The notes under the pieces: model-generated
Told to the model about the DNA's origin: nothing
Seen by the model: only the letters and a program-made list of their open reading frames with translations
Database searches by the model: none
Position numbers and translations under genes: made by a program
Assembly: GCA_030017715.1 (NCBI GenBank)
Contig: JASEIU010000001.1
Coordinates: 272,677 to 336,676 of the forward strand
DNA length: 64,000 bases
Direction: 5' to 3'
From: Candidatus Saccharicenans sp.
Lineage (GTDB): Bacteria > Acidobacteriota > Aminicenantia > Aminicenantales > Saccharicenantaceae
Shown: positions 34,746-43,918 of the stretch, in pieces
Position numbering within the stretch: the first letter of the stretch is position 1
Layout of the letters: each line of letters begins with the position of its first letter

Positions 34746-36107
34746 TTATTCTGAACCTTCAGCTGTTTTTCTGGTGTCATTGACGGGGCGAGCCAGGCGA
34801 CGCATGGCCAGGTAAAGCGGAAAGCCCAGGATCAGAAATATGGAACCCAGTAAGGCCTGACGCGGTCGGGACATCAGGACATTAATCGTTATGCTCAGCA
34901 GAAAGAAAATGAATAACGCCGGCAGAACCGGATACCCTGGGACACGGAAGCCCCGGTAATTCTCTGCTCTTCTCCCCGCTCTGGCCCGAAGCACGAATAT
35001 GGTGGAAGCCACCACGGCGATACCCAGGCTGTCCAGGAACATCACGTAATTGACGATATTTTCGAAAGTCCGGAGAAAGGCCAGGCTCAGCAGCATGAAT
35101 GCTCCCAGAAACAGCAGACCAAATTCCTGGACCTGGGTTCTGGGATTAATCTTTTTGAAAATGCCCGGCAGGGTCCGGTCTTCGGCCATGGCCAGGTAGG
35201 TGCGGGGAAGCTGCATCAGGATGGCGTTGAGAAAACCCAGAGCCGAGAGAAATATGGCCAGAGAAACTAATCTGTAACCGGCCGGCCCGAAGACCGCACG
35301 GGCGGTTTCGGCTGCCACCAGACGGGCCGAGCTCATCCCGGGCAGACCCAGGACCCGCCAGTAAGCCAGATTGATCAACAGGTAGCAGCCGATGACGATC
35401 AGCATTCCGAAAATGACGGCTCGCGGCAAATTCCGGCTGGAATCCTTTAGGTCGGCTCCCAGGTTGATGGTCTGCTGGTAGCCGCCGTAACTAAAAAATA
35501 CCGAGATGAAGCCGAGACCGAGGGCCAGCCACCAGGGATGGTTTTGCTCCAGCGAGGCCTGGCGGATTTCCGGGCCGCTGTGGCCGCTCAGCAGTCCGGC
35601 CAGGGCGAGCGCCAGAATCAGAATTATTTTTGACAGGCTGAGAATATTCTGAGTCCGGGCTCCTGACTTGATGCCGATGTAATTCAAAACCAGCAGGACG
35701 ACGACCATGGCCAGAGCCAGGAGAAGAGTGTGGCTGGAGGTTCTGGCCCGTTCCGGAAGGATGACGGGCGTCAGATACTCGGCGCCGATCAGAGCCACCC
35801 CAGCCCCGCTGGCAGTGTTGATGATAAAGACATTGGCCCAGTTGAGCATAAAAGCCAGCAGAGAGTTGTAGCTTTCAGCCACAACCTTATAATAGGAACC
35901 GGGTTGCGGGAAGCGGGCTCCGATTTCGGCGAAGGTCAGGGCTCCAACCAGGGTGATGAGACCGCCGGCTATCCAGGCGGCAAAGAACAGAGCCGGGGTT
36001 CCGGTTGCCGAGGCCACCATGGCCGGGGTACGGAAGATGCCGATACCGATGACCAGGCTGACCACGATCATGGTAACGTCGAAGGTGTTGAGTCTGGCTT
36101 TAATCAT
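34746..36107 (-). CDS. APC superfamily amino acid permease
   Basis: About 453 residues from the ATG at 36107 (MIKARLNTFDVTMIVV); a longer frame from 36143 begins with an unlikely hydrophilic extension. Twelve hydrophobic helices are visible. The first helix carries IVVSLVIGIGIFRTPAMVA, the G-I-G-I-F motif of amino acid-polyamine-organocation carriers, and later ITLVGALTFAEIGARFPQPGS, where the family's conserved A-E/L-x-x-x-P-x-S/G-G is seen. It is expected to import or exchange amino acids. The basic C-terminal tail (RRLARPVNDTRKTAEGSE) is cytoplasmic. Confidence 0.9.
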   Translation of the reverse strand: MIKARLNTFDVTMIVVSLVIGIGIFRTPAMVASATGTPALFFAAWIAGGLITLVGALTFAEIGARFPQPGSYYKVVAESYNSLLAFMLNWANVFIINTASGAGVALIGAEYLTPVILPERARTSSHTLLLALAMVVVLLVLNYIGIKSGARTQNILSLSKIILILALALAGLLSGHSGPEIRQASLEQNHPWWLALGLGFISVFFSYGGYQQTINLGADLKDSSRNLPRAVIFGMLIVIGCYLLINLAYWRVLGLPGMSSARLVAAETARAVFGPAGYRLVSLAIFLSALGFLNAILMQLPRTYLAMAEDRTLPGIFKKINPRTQVQEFGLLFLGAFMLLSLAFLRTFENIVNYVMFLDSLGIAVVASTIFVLRARAGRRAENYRGFRVPGYPVLPALFIFFLLSITINVLMSRPRQALLGSIFLILGFPLYLAMRRLARPVNDTRKTAEGSE

Positions 36108-36214
36108 ATTTATCTCAGGTATCCAACAACACCGGCCCGGCAATTCTTACCGGTCGGAATAGTTTAGAATTATCTCCGAGTTGAGGCCGGAAGGCAAATA
36201 AAACTTTTGGGTGT

Positions 36215-36616
36215 CTAATCAGCAAAGAGCTGAAAGATTTCTCTTTTCTGCCAGAGGTAATAGATAGCCCAGAAACAGTAAATCAGGCTGGGGATGACAA
36301 TTCCTATCCGGAACAGACCGGTCAGGGCTGCCACCAGCAGGACATCGAACAGCCACATTCCCACCCCCAGCAGGCCAAAGACGTATCCGGTTTTCTTGAA
36401 GCGCAGCAGCCCGAAAGAACTGATTATCAGAAAAACCGACATTACCAGGTCAGGCACGGCGAAGCCATTGTAAAGATTGTCGGGAACGGGCAGGGTTTTG
36501 GGGAAGCGATGAGCCAGCAGATGACCGGTCCAGAAAGCTATGGTCATCAGGGCCACAAACAGGTTGATTACCCCGATTATCACCAGACCAAGAATAAACC
36601 TTCTTTCTTTGTCCAT
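36215..36616 (-). CDS. Hypothetical four-helix membrane protein
   Basis: A 133-residue protein with four hydrophobic segments, at about 8-30, 52-72, 78-98 and 103-122. No conserved catalytic or metal motif is visible; charged residues are few and mostly at the ends (MDKERR, QKREIFQLFAD). I do not recognise the family. It lies upstream of the amino acid permease on the same strand with about 107 bases between, so it may be co-transcribed. The reading frame has clear GC-rich third positions, supporting that it is real. Confidence 0.75.
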   Translation of the reverse strand: MDKERRFILGLVIIGVINLFVALMTIAFWTGHLLAHRFPKTLPVPDNLYNGFAVPDLVMSVFLIISSFGLLRFKKTGYVFGLLGVGMWLFDVLLVAALTGLFRIGIVIPSLIYCFWAIYYLWQKREIFQLFAD

Positions 36617-36783
36617 CTGAACCTCGATTCAGATATCAGATTGAATGATATAACATCCGACCGCTATTTGTAAGCCCGGGCTGATTCATATTACTGTTAA
36701 TGGCGGATGCCGGAGATTCCTCCTGTCCGGTTTTATGGTCTTCTGACCGGGAGATTTCAGCCGCCAGATTCCGGTTGGCGATT

Positions 36784-37521
36784 TTAATCCTCTCCGCCCA
36801 GCCCTTTGTTGAAGACCGCCGTCAGGAAGCGTCGGTCGCGCTCGGACAGGGTCAGGCGGCCGAAAAGGTCGTACAGCAGGTCGGTGACGTGTTCGCGGTT
36901 GGTGTCATGCATGAAACCCCGCTTCTCCAGCTTTTTCAGAATTAGCTTTATGCAATCTTCCTGCTCCTTGCGGGGGATGGGCGGCGCCGTCTGGGGCACC
37001 GGACTGGAACCTGATTCCCGGAAGATGGCATAAAGGCTGAGCAAAACAGCCGCCGCTAAATTATAGGAAGGTTGCCGCCCGGCCTGGGGAATGAAGTAGA
37101 CAAAATTAGCCCGGCGCAACTCCCGGTCGGATAAGCCGGTCCTTTCGTTGCCAAAGACCAGCCCGACTCTGGTCAGGGCCGGAAAGCTTTTGATTTTTTC
37201 CAGCATTTCATCAACAGTCAATATTCGGAAGGCTTTTCTCTGCCTGACGGTTGAGGCCAGAACCAGGTTCAGGTCGGAGACGGCTTCTTTCAGAGTCGGA
37301 AAGAAAGAAGCTTTTTTTAAAATTTCGGCAGAGTGAACGGCGGTTCTTAAGGCGTCGGGTCCGGTTTCCTCCAGGCCAACGATTCTCAGGTGCGAAAAAC
37401 CGGTGTTTTTCATGGCCCGGGCCACCAGACCGATATTTTCCTGGTTTTCCGGGTTGACCAGGATAACACTGAAACGGTCTCTCTGCAGGCGGTCCTCCGG
37501 GAGAAGATAAGGAAGCTTCAT
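36784..37521 (-). CDS. SPOUT RNA methyltransferase, TrmJ/TrmH group 1-like
   Basis: About 245 residues from the ATG at 37521; a TTG at 37566 would add 15 residues but has no ribosome site. The trefoil-knot SPOUT fold is recognisable: VILVNPENQENIGLVARAMKNTGF (motif 1), VGLVFGNERTGLSDRELRRA (motif 2) and PSYNLAAAVLLSLY (motif 3). This is the TrmJ (YfhQ) pattern, which methylates the 2'-oxygen of tRNA position 32 in known members. A C-terminal helical extension (about 165-245) is present, as in TrmJ. Stands alone on the minus strand. Confidence 0.88.
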   Translation of the reverse strand: MKLPYLLPEDRLQRDRFSVILVNPENQENIGLVARAMKNTGFSHLRIVGLEETGPDALRTAVHSAEILKKASFFPTLKEAVSDLNLVLASTVRQRKAFRILTVDEMLEKIKSFPALTRVGLVFGNERTGLSDRELRRANFVYFIPQAGRQPSYNLAAAVLLSLYAIFRESGSSPVPQTAPPIPRKEQEDCIKLILKKLEKRGFMHDTNREHVTDLLYDLFGRLTLSERDRRFLTAVFNKGLGGED

Positions 37522-37753
37522 GTTGAGATTATATATTAATTGCAGGTCGAAAGGGATGAGGCCCAAGGCCGGGAACCGGTGAAGTTTTGTTCCGCCGGTT
37601 TTCCAGGCAGGCGCAGCTCGAACCGCTGCCGGAAAGAAGGGGACCGGAATTTTTATGGCAGTGCGGAAACAATCATGTCAATAGCTTGAACTCCTGAGCG
37701 GCCGGGGCGGGGAACAACCTTTCCTGCAGGCAGAAGCAACCGGAGGTTAAGGG

Positions 37754-39658
37754 CTAAGTTGTTTTACCGAAAGTGAAACTCTTCTTTTCTATCAGGTTCA
37801 GGCAATGCTCCACAACTTTTGAGTCATAGAGCTTCCCCGAGTTAGCCCTGATTTCCTCCAGGGCCGCATTCATTCCCAGTGCTGGACGGTAGGGTCGGTG
37901 AGAAGAGATGGCTTCGATCACGTCAGCCACACAGATTATCTTGGCTTCCAGCAGAATCTGCTCATCCTTAAGTCCACGCGGATAGCCCGAACCGTCGATT
38001 TTTTCGTGGTGCTGGAGTATTATCTCGGCTACCGGCCAGGGGAAGTCTATGCCTTTCAGGATGTCGTAGCCGACCTGAGAGTGCGTTTTTATCAACTCCA
38101 TTTCAATGTCTGACAGCCGACCGGGCTTGTTGAGAATTTCCGGCGGAACGGCGATTTTTCCCAGGTCGTGGATGACGGCCGCGAAACTGACGGCCTGGAC
38201 CCGGGAGTCGTCCAGTCCCATTTCGCGGGCGATGGCTTCGGCCAGCTCGGCCACCCGTTCCTGGTGGCCGGCAGTGTAAGGGTCCCTGACCTCGACCGTT
38301 CTGGCGGTGGCCCTGATAATTCCCTGCAGAGTCTTTTCCAGATCCCGGGCGGCTTTTTGCCTTTCGGTCACATCAAGGATGATGGCCAGGAAACTCTTTT
38401 TGCGGGCCACTTCCACCAGCTGGAGGTGAACTTCGACCGGGTAACTCGAGCCGTCTTTACGGAGATGAATGGTCTCAAAAAGCTGTTTCTCCCGGCTGCC
38501 GTCCAGCAGGGGCCTGAGGAGAGCGGCAAATTTTGGCGGGTCGAATTCCGGTTTAAGATGAAGCGGAGTAAGACCGGTCAGTTCCTCCAGCGAATAGCCG
38601 GTATTGTCGAGGGAGGCCCGGTTGGCATAGGTGAATCTCAAAGTTTCCGGGTCAAAGATGTAAATTTCGTTATGGCTTTCTTCAATTACCCGCAGCAGTT
38701 CTTCCTTTTCCTGCAGGGCCATTACTCTTTCGGTGATGTCGCTGACATAATTCAGAGTGGCCGGACGTCCTTCCCAGTCTATTTTAACCGCCGTTATTTC
38801 CACCCAGCGGACGCTACCATCCCGGGCAAGGAATCTGAATTCGTAGGTAGGCTGGAATGATTCTTCCCCCAATCGTCTCAGGTGTTTTTCCCAGACCATT
38901 TTCCGGTCGTCGGGATGGATAAAATCCAGAAAGGGTTTTCCGATGATTTCTTCTTCATTGTAGCCATATTCCAGAGCTTTCTTATTAACCAGCTTGATCA
39001 CTCCGTCCTGAGCCACGATGATCAATTGACCGGCGTTGTCAAAAAGCACCCGGTATTTTTCTTCGCTTTCCCTGAGTTTTATTTCAGCCAGCAGCCGTCT
39101 GTTCTCGCCCTGCAGGAGAAGGCCGGTCAGAACCGTGGCCGGGGGGAAAATCAACAGGATGGGCAGCCATATACGGCCAATTACTGCCAGCCCGGCCGGC
39201 CAGGGGATTATCAGCAACTGACAGGCCAGCATTACCAGATGGGCCAGGAAACCGAACCCGTAAAGCTCGTAGGCACTGAGCTTGCCGATCCTGGCCCTGA
39301 AAATATTGCGGAAAGCCAGACCGGTGGCCGCGCAGAAAATTATCGTGGCCAGCCCGGCCCAGACTCCCTGCCCTCCGAGGTAAGCCCTGTAACTTAGGGA
39401 GATAAAAGATGCGGTTGTCGCCGGCCAGAATCCGCCATAGAGTCCGGCCAGGGAAATGATTATTGAACGGCCGTCATAGATTACTCCAGACCCGTATTTA
39501 TAAGCGACGCTCATGGCAACCACGGCTGTCAGGCCGAAAACCAGGCCGGTCAGGATTTTCCCGGCCCTTTTTTCCAGAATGGTTAGTCGAAGAATTAGAC
39601 TGTAGAGGGTAATCAGGGCGAGGATAAGAGAAACATTTAGTATCAGAGAGATATACAT
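37754..39658 (-). CDS. Membrane sensor with 5TM-LYT, two PAS domains and HD-GYP phosphodiesterase
   Basis: A 634-residue signalling protein. Residues 1-190 hold several TM helices of the 5TMR-LYT type (GRSIIISLAGLYGGFWPATT is the characteristic part). PAS 1 spans about 195-320 (ESEEKYRVLFDNAGQLIIV, ending YVSDITERV) and PAS 2 about 325-440 (EIYIFDPETLRFTYANRASL, ending IILDVTERQ). The HD-GYP domain follows with AGHQERVAELAEAIA, VIHDLGKIAVP, and HHEKIDGSGYPRGL. These domains normally hydrolyse cyclic di-GMP; all the metal-binding and GYP residues appear intact. No diguanylate cyclase domain is present, so it should lower cyclic di-GMP in response to an envelope or redox signal. Confidence 0.95.
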   Translation of the reverse strand: MYISLILNVSLILALITLYSLILRLTILEKRAGKILTGLVFGLTAVVAMSVAYKYGSGVIYDGRSIIISLAGLYGGFWPATTASFISLSYRAYLGGQGVWAGLATIIFCAATGLAFRNIFRARIGKLSAYELYGFGFLAHLVMLACQLLIIPWPAGLAVIGRIWLPILLIFPPATVLTGLLLQGENRRLLAEIKLRESEEKYRVLFDNAGQLIIVAQDGVIKLVNKKALEYGYNEEEIIGKPFLDFIHPDDRKMVWEKHLRRLGEESFQPTYEFRFLARDGSVRWVEITAVKIDWEGRPATLNYVSDITERVMALQEKEELLRVIEESHNEIYIFDPETLRFTYANRASLDNTGYSLEELTGLTPLHLKPEFDPPKFAALLRPLLDGSREKQLFETIHLRKDGSSYPVEVHLQLVEVARKKSFLAIILDVTERQKAARDLEKTLQGIIRATARTVEVRDPYTAGHQERVAELAEAIAREMGLDDSRVQAVSFAAVIHDLGKIAVPPEILNKPGRLSDIEMELIKTHSQVGYDILKGIDFPWPVAEIILQHHEKIDGSGYPRGLKDEQILLEAKIICVADVIEAISSHRPYRPALGMNAALEEIRANSGKLYDSKVVEHCLNLIEKKSFTFGKTT

Positions 39659-39893
39659 ATAGACTATCCCTTAAGCCAGTTGTTTCCCCCAAACCAACCG
39701 GGGCAGATTCCGAACATCACCTTAACCTGCTTCCCGAATTATAATCAATTAATTAAATAAAATGCAATGAGAATTTTCTTATGGAAGAGAGTCAGAGGGT
39801 GTTTCTGTTTTTCTGCTCGTGAGTTCCTGGAATTTTAGTAATCCTGGAATGGATTATCTGGCAAAAATCGGAAAATGAGCACGGAGTTCCTTC

Positions 39894-41075
39894 TTAAATT
39901 TCCCGGACAGCCTTCTCAATTCGGCTCAGGGCTTCGGCCAGAGTTTTTCGTGAACAGGCTAAGTTCATGCGCTCGAAACCTTCCAATTCAGGCCCGAAGA
40001 TCGGACCCTCATCGAAATAAATCCGGGCTTTTTTCAAAAAGAATTCATTGAGCTCTTTCTGAGGGAGCCCAAGGTCCCGGCAATCCAGAAGAGCCAGGTA
40101 AGTTCCTTCAGGTTTGAGAAATTTTATCCGGCCGATGCGTTCTTCAAAGTACCGACGGGCATAATCCATGTTTTCTTCAAGGTAAGCCACCAGTTCATCC
40201 AGCCAGGCCGCCCCATGAGTATAGGCAGCCTCTAAAGCGACCAGCCCAAAAATGTTATTGACCGTAAGCCCCAGGTTTTCCAGCTGGGTTTTATACAGGG
40301 TCAGGAGTCTCTGATTGGGTATGATGACCAACGAGGTGGTCAGGCCGGCAATGTTAAAAGCCTTGCTGGGCGCGGTCAGGGTGATTGTCCTGGCCGCGAT
40401 TTCAGGCGACAGAGAAGCGGTTGGAATATGCCTGTGCCCTCGGAAGACATGCTCGGCGTGGATTTCGTCCGACACAATCAGCAGGTCATACTGCCGGCAG
40501 ATATCAGCCAGTTCTTCCAGCTCCTGGCGTCTCCAGACCCGACCCACAGGATTATGAGGAGAACAGAGGATGAGCATTCTGGTGCGGCGGTCGATCTTTT
40601 TTCTGAGGTCATCGAAATCCAGGCTCCAGAGGCCGTTTTCAAAGCGCAGGGGATTTCGCACCACACGCCGCCCGTTGTTTTCAACGGCTGAGAAAAACGG
40701 ATAATAGACCGGGCTCTGGATGATGATTTTGTCTCCAGGAGCAGTATAGGTCTGAATACAGATGTTGAGCGCCGGAACCACTCCATGGCATCTTGACAGC
40801 CATTCCCGTTTTATCTCCCAGTTATGACGAACTTTCATCCAGTCGATGATGGCCGACCAAAAAGATCTGGGGATGAAGGGATAGCCATAAGCCCCGTGCT
40901 GAGCTCTTTTTACTACTGCCTCCACAACCTCGGGCGGAGCCGGGAAGTCCATATCAGCCACCCACATCGGGATCACTTCCGGCACTCCCAGCACCTGCTC
41001 GCAAAATTCCCATTTGAGGGAACAGGTGTTGCGCCTGTCGAGGACCGAGCCAAAGTCATACTTTTTATTATGCAT
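39894..41075 (-). CDS. patB: PatB/MalY family C-S lyase (cystathionine beta-lyase-like), PLP-dependent
   Basis: A 393-residue fold-type I aminotransferase homolog. The N-terminus KYDFGSVLDRRNTCSLKWEF is the PatB/MalY signature, followed by VIPMWVADMDFPAPPEVVEAV and AYGYPFIP. LILCSPHNPVGRVW and IVSDEIHAEHVFRGHRH carry the cofactor-binding N and D; TAPSKAFNIAGL carries the PLP lysine. It splits cystathionine or cysteine S-conjugates to a thiol, pyruvate and ammonia. The 573 bases upstream hold no recognised gene. No SAM or other riboswitch was found. Confidence 0.92.
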   Translation of the reverse strand: MHNKKYDFGSVLDRRNTCSLKWEFCEQVLGVPEVIPMWVADMDFPAPPEVVEAVVKRAQHGAYGYPFIPRSFWSAIIDWMKVRHNWEIKREWLSRCHGVVPALNICIQTYTAPGDKIIIQSPVYYPFFSAVENNGRRVVRNPLRFENGLWSLDFDDLRKKIDRRTRMLILCSPHNPVGRVWRRQELEELADICRQYDLLIVSDEIHAEHVFRGHRHIPTASLSPEIAARTITLTAPSKAFNIAGLTTSLVIIPNQRLLTLYKTQLENLGLTVNNIFGLVALEAAYTHGAAWLDELVAYLEENMDYARRYFEERIGRIKFLKPEGTYLALLDCRDLGLPQKELNEFFLKKARIYFDEGPIFGPELEGFERMNLACSRKTLAEALSRIEKAVREI

Positions 41076-41648
41076 TCTTCTTTCCTTTACGATATTTGAG
41101 GACTATGCCTTTAGCCTTATTAAAAAATGGATATTAATTTTAGTCGAGGCTGCCATGGATAGCAACCTCGCAAAAAATGCTTAACAAATGCTTTTCAGAT
41201 TCTTAAATTAAAAACCGAAAGCTTTGGATGGAGGAGGCTCAGGATGGGGGTGCTGAGCAAGGGCAGTCAGTTTGAGGCAGACATATGAAAGTTATCCGGC
41301 CAGGAGGATCTTGAAGAGCCTTTCGTCCCTGATAGTGCCGGATGGGAAAGAGTTTTTATCCGGGCATAGGTCGATGAAGGTTGTGGTTTCAAAGGAGGGG
41401 ACGACGGAAGCGATTAAACCGTTTTCTCTGCCTCAGGGGACTCCTGGAAGAAAGCAAGACCAATTAAAGACATATCTTGACTTATTCTTAAAGCTGGATT
41501 ATATTTCTCAAAATTTGAGAAGATGATTTTTAACGGGCAGGCCGGTTGTTTGCCCTATGGGCAGGGTACTGGTTCTGATTAATTATCCCGGACAATTATA
41601 AGGTAATAAAACAGGTTCTGCTGGCAACTTAATGACCAGGAGGGAAAG
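41076..41648. other. Long intergenic region with small undefined frames
   Basis: A hairpin lies at 41145-41170 (CGAGGCT ... AGCaaCCTCG). GGAGGAGG precedes an ATG at 41244 that opens a 14-codon frame (to 41288) whose TGA overlaps the next ATG (41285), which opens a 9-codon frame. An 84-codon frame (41272-41526) has no recognisable features. These could be remains of a decayed gene; I see no confident coding region. Confidence 0.35.
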
Positions 41649-42449
41649 GTGCAGGCAATCGTTTGTATCAAACAGGTGCCGGATACCACGGAAGTCAAGA
41701 TTGACCCGGAGAGGGGCACTTTAATCAGAGAAGGAGTGCCCAGTATTATCAATCCCTTTGACACCTATGCCATCGAAGAGGCTTTGCGCTGGAAGGAGAA
41801 ACTCGGGGGCAAGGTTACGGTCATCACCATGGGCCCGCCCCAGGCCATAAGCGCCCTTAAAGAAGCTGTGGCCATGGGTGCGGACGAAGCTATATTGCTG
41901 AGCGACCCGGCCTTTGCCGGGGCCGATACCTGGGCTACGGCCTATACCCTGGCCGTAGCCATCAGAAAAATCGGCAGCTTTGACCTGATTTTCTGCGGAC
42001 GGCAGGCCATCGACGGCGATACCGGACAGGTGGGACCGGGGGTGGCCACCCAGCTTCAGATCAACCAGCTAACCTATGTCTGCAGGATTTCCAGCCTCGA
42101 CCTTGAGCAGAAAAGGATAGAAGTGGAGCGTCTGGTGGAAGAAGGAAAGGAAGTGGTTCAGTCGACCCTGCCCTGCCTGATAACCGTGGTCAAAGACATC
42201 AACCAGCCTCGCTATCCGACCATTTTGGGCATCAGGCGTTCGCAGAAAGTTCAGATTCCAACCTGGACTTCCAAAGACCTGGAGGTTGACCCGAAGCTGA
42301 TTGGCCTAAACGGCTCGCCGACCAGGGTGGTAAAGGTAGAAACGCCGCCGGCCCGGGCTGGAAAATGCCAGATCATGCAGGCCGATTCGGTTGAGCAGCA
42401 GGCCGAACTGCTGGCCGAAAAACTCCTGGCCGAAAAAATCATAGTTTGA
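41649..42449 (+). CDS. etfB: Electron transfer flavoprotein, beta subunit
   Basis: A 266-residue protein starting with a GTG after AGGAGGGAAAG. Family marks: VCIKQVPDTTEVKIDPERG, INPFDTYAIEEALRWKE, the AMP/FAD site CGRQAIDGDTGQVGPG, and the C-terminal CLITVVKDINQPRYP. Length and the FDxYAIEEAL and DGDTGQVGP motifs match the branch that includes bifurcating ETFs. It forms a heterodimer with the alpha subunit, encoded 9 bases downstream, carrying electrons between acyl-CoA or other dehydrogenases and carriers in the cytoplasm. Confidence 0.95.
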   Translation: MQAIVCIKQVPDTTEVKIDPERGTLIREGVPSIINPFDTYAIEEALRWKEKLGGKVTVITMGPPQAISALKEAVAMGADEAILLSDPAFAGADTWATAYTLAVAIRKIGSFDLIFCGRQAIDGDTGQVGPGVATQLQINQLTYVCRISSLDLEQKRIEVERLVEEGKEVVQSTLPCLITVVKDINQPRYPTILGIRRSQKVQIPTWTSKDLEVDPKLIGLNGSPTRVVKVETPPARAGKCQIMQADSVEQQAELLAEKLLAEKIIV

Positions 42450-42458
42450 GGTGTGACC

Positions 42459-43658
42459 ATGGCCTTACTTGTAATAAAAAGAGATGCCTGTACCGGGTGC
42501 GGGTTGTGTATCCAGGTCTGTCCCTTCGGCGCCCTTGCCCTCGACAGTGAAAACATCATCACGGTCAGCGAAGCCTGCACCGGCTGCGGAGCCTGTGTGC
42601 CGGAGTGCCCGACGGGAGCCCTGAGCCTGCCGGAAGTTGAAAAGAAAGAGTCTTCCCACCTTGACATCTACCAGGGAGTCTGGGTCTGGGTGGAACAGTT
42701 CAACGGACGGGCCTCGTCTATTTCCTGGGAAATGATAGGAGAGGGAAAGCGTCTGGCCGAAAAGCGCGGGACAATTCTCACCGCTTGCGTGCTCGGGCAC
42801 GAGGCCGAACCGATTGCCAGAGAAGCCATTGCTTACGGAGCCGACCGGGTTTTTTTGGTGGATGACCCCACATTAGAAGTCTACCGCACCGATCCTTACG
42901 CCCGCTGTCTGGTGGAGCTGGTTAAGAAGTACAAACCCGAGATATTTCTGCTGGGAGCCAGCACCCGCGGCCGCGACCTGGCCGGGGCGGTGGCCACTTA
43001 TTTATATACCGGATTGACTGCCGACTGCACCGGGCTGGAGATTGAAGAGGGCAGCAACCTGCTGCTTCAGATCAGGCCGGCTTTCGGCGGAAATATAATG
43101 GCCACCATCAAGTGCGAAAATTACCGGCCGCAGATGGCCACCGTCAGGCATCATGTTTTTGAAATGCCCGTTCCCGATCAAACCCGTCAGGGTCAAATTA
43201 TCAGAGAACAGCCGGTTATGCTGGAAGAACAGATTGCCACCCGGGTTCTGGACCTGATGGTCGAAAAGAACGAGGTCAACATCGCTGACGCCAAAATAAT
43301 AGTTTCGGGTGGACGCGGGCTGAAAGGCCCGGAGGGCTTCACCATCATCCACGAGCTGGCCGATGTTCTGGGCGGGGCGGTCGGGGCCTCCAGGGCGGCG
43401 GTCGATGCCGGCTGGATTTCTTACGCCCATCAGGTCGGCCAGACCGGAAGAACGGTCAGGCCAGACCTTTATATCGCCTGCGGTATAAGCGGTGCTATCC
43501 AGCATCAGGCTGGAATGCGCACGAGTAAAATCATCGTGGCTATAAATAAGGACCCGGAAGCTCCGATTTTTCAGATTGCCGACTACGGGATAGTGGGAGA
43601 CCTGTTTACGGTGGTCCCGGCTCTGACCAGAGCTTTGAAAAAGAGGTTGAATAAGTAG
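42459..43658 (+). CDS. etfA: Electron transfer flavoprotein, alpha subunit with N-terminal 2[4Fe-4S] ferredoxin domain
   Basis: About 399 residues from the ATG at 42459, which has GAGGTG five bases upstream; a GTG at 42453 is the alternative. The ferredoxin part carries two clusters, CTGCGLCIQVCPFGA and CTGCGACVPECPTGA. The ETF domain follows, ending in the FAD-binding SGGRGLKGPEGF, VGASRAAVDAGW, HQVGQTGRTVRPDLYIACGISGAIQHQAGM. Ferredoxin-EtfA fusions are known from electron-confurcating complexes such as caffeyl-CoA reductase. No acyl-CoA dehydrogenase or other partner lies beside the pair here; a terminator follows directly, so the partner is encoded elsewhere. Confidence 0.95.
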   Translation: MALLVIKRDACTGCGLCIQVCPFGALALDSENIITVSEACTGCGACVPECPTGALSLPEVEKKESSHLDIYQGVWVWVEQFNGRASSISWEMIGEGKRLAEKRGTILTACVLGHEAEPIAREAIAYGADRVFLVDDPTLEVYRTDPYARCLVELVKKYKPEIFLLGASTRGRDLAGAVATYLYTGLTADCTGLEIEEGSNLLLQIRPAFGGNIMATIKCENYRPQMATVRHHVFEMPVPDQTRQGQIIREQPVMLEEQIATRVLDLMVEKNEVNIADAKIIVSGGRGLKGPEGFTIIHELADVLGGAVGASRAAVDAGWISYAHQVGQTGRTVRPDLYIACGISGAIQHQAGMRTSKIIVAINKDPEAPIFQIADYGIVGDLFTVVPALTRALKKRLNK

Positions 43659-43731
43659 CCCTCTTGCCTGTTGTCCAGTCAGGCCGGCTATTCCCGTAAT
43701 CCGGGCTGTTAGTTTCAGGAATTCAATCGGT

Positions 43732-43757
43732 CTTGACTTCAGGAGTCAAGTTTTTTT
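43732..43757 (+). terminator. Rho-independent terminator of the etfBA operon
   Basis: CTTGACT, loop TCAGG, AGTCAAG, then seven T: a textbook intrinsic terminator 73 bases after the etfA stop. Confidence 0.88.
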
Positions 43758-43918
43758 AAACTCACCAGTGATGGCCAGCCAGGAATCGGGGTCCGCAAGC
43801 CTCGTGTCTAACCTTGAGATGAAGCGGGACCGGTGAACTTGCAGCCCGCGGCGGAAAGAACTGTCCTGAGATACTTCAGAAACGGATTTTTCATCAAATC
43901 CTAAGAAGGAGGGGAGAA

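Noticed and set aside
41076-41280. Riboswitch upstream of the PatB/MalY gene
   Set aside because: Only one simple hairpin was found; no SAM-type conserved core was recognisable.
41272-41526. 84-residue plus-strand frame before etfB
   Set aside because: No ribosome site at its start, no recognisable domain, weak codon pattern; kept only as a note in the intergenic entry.
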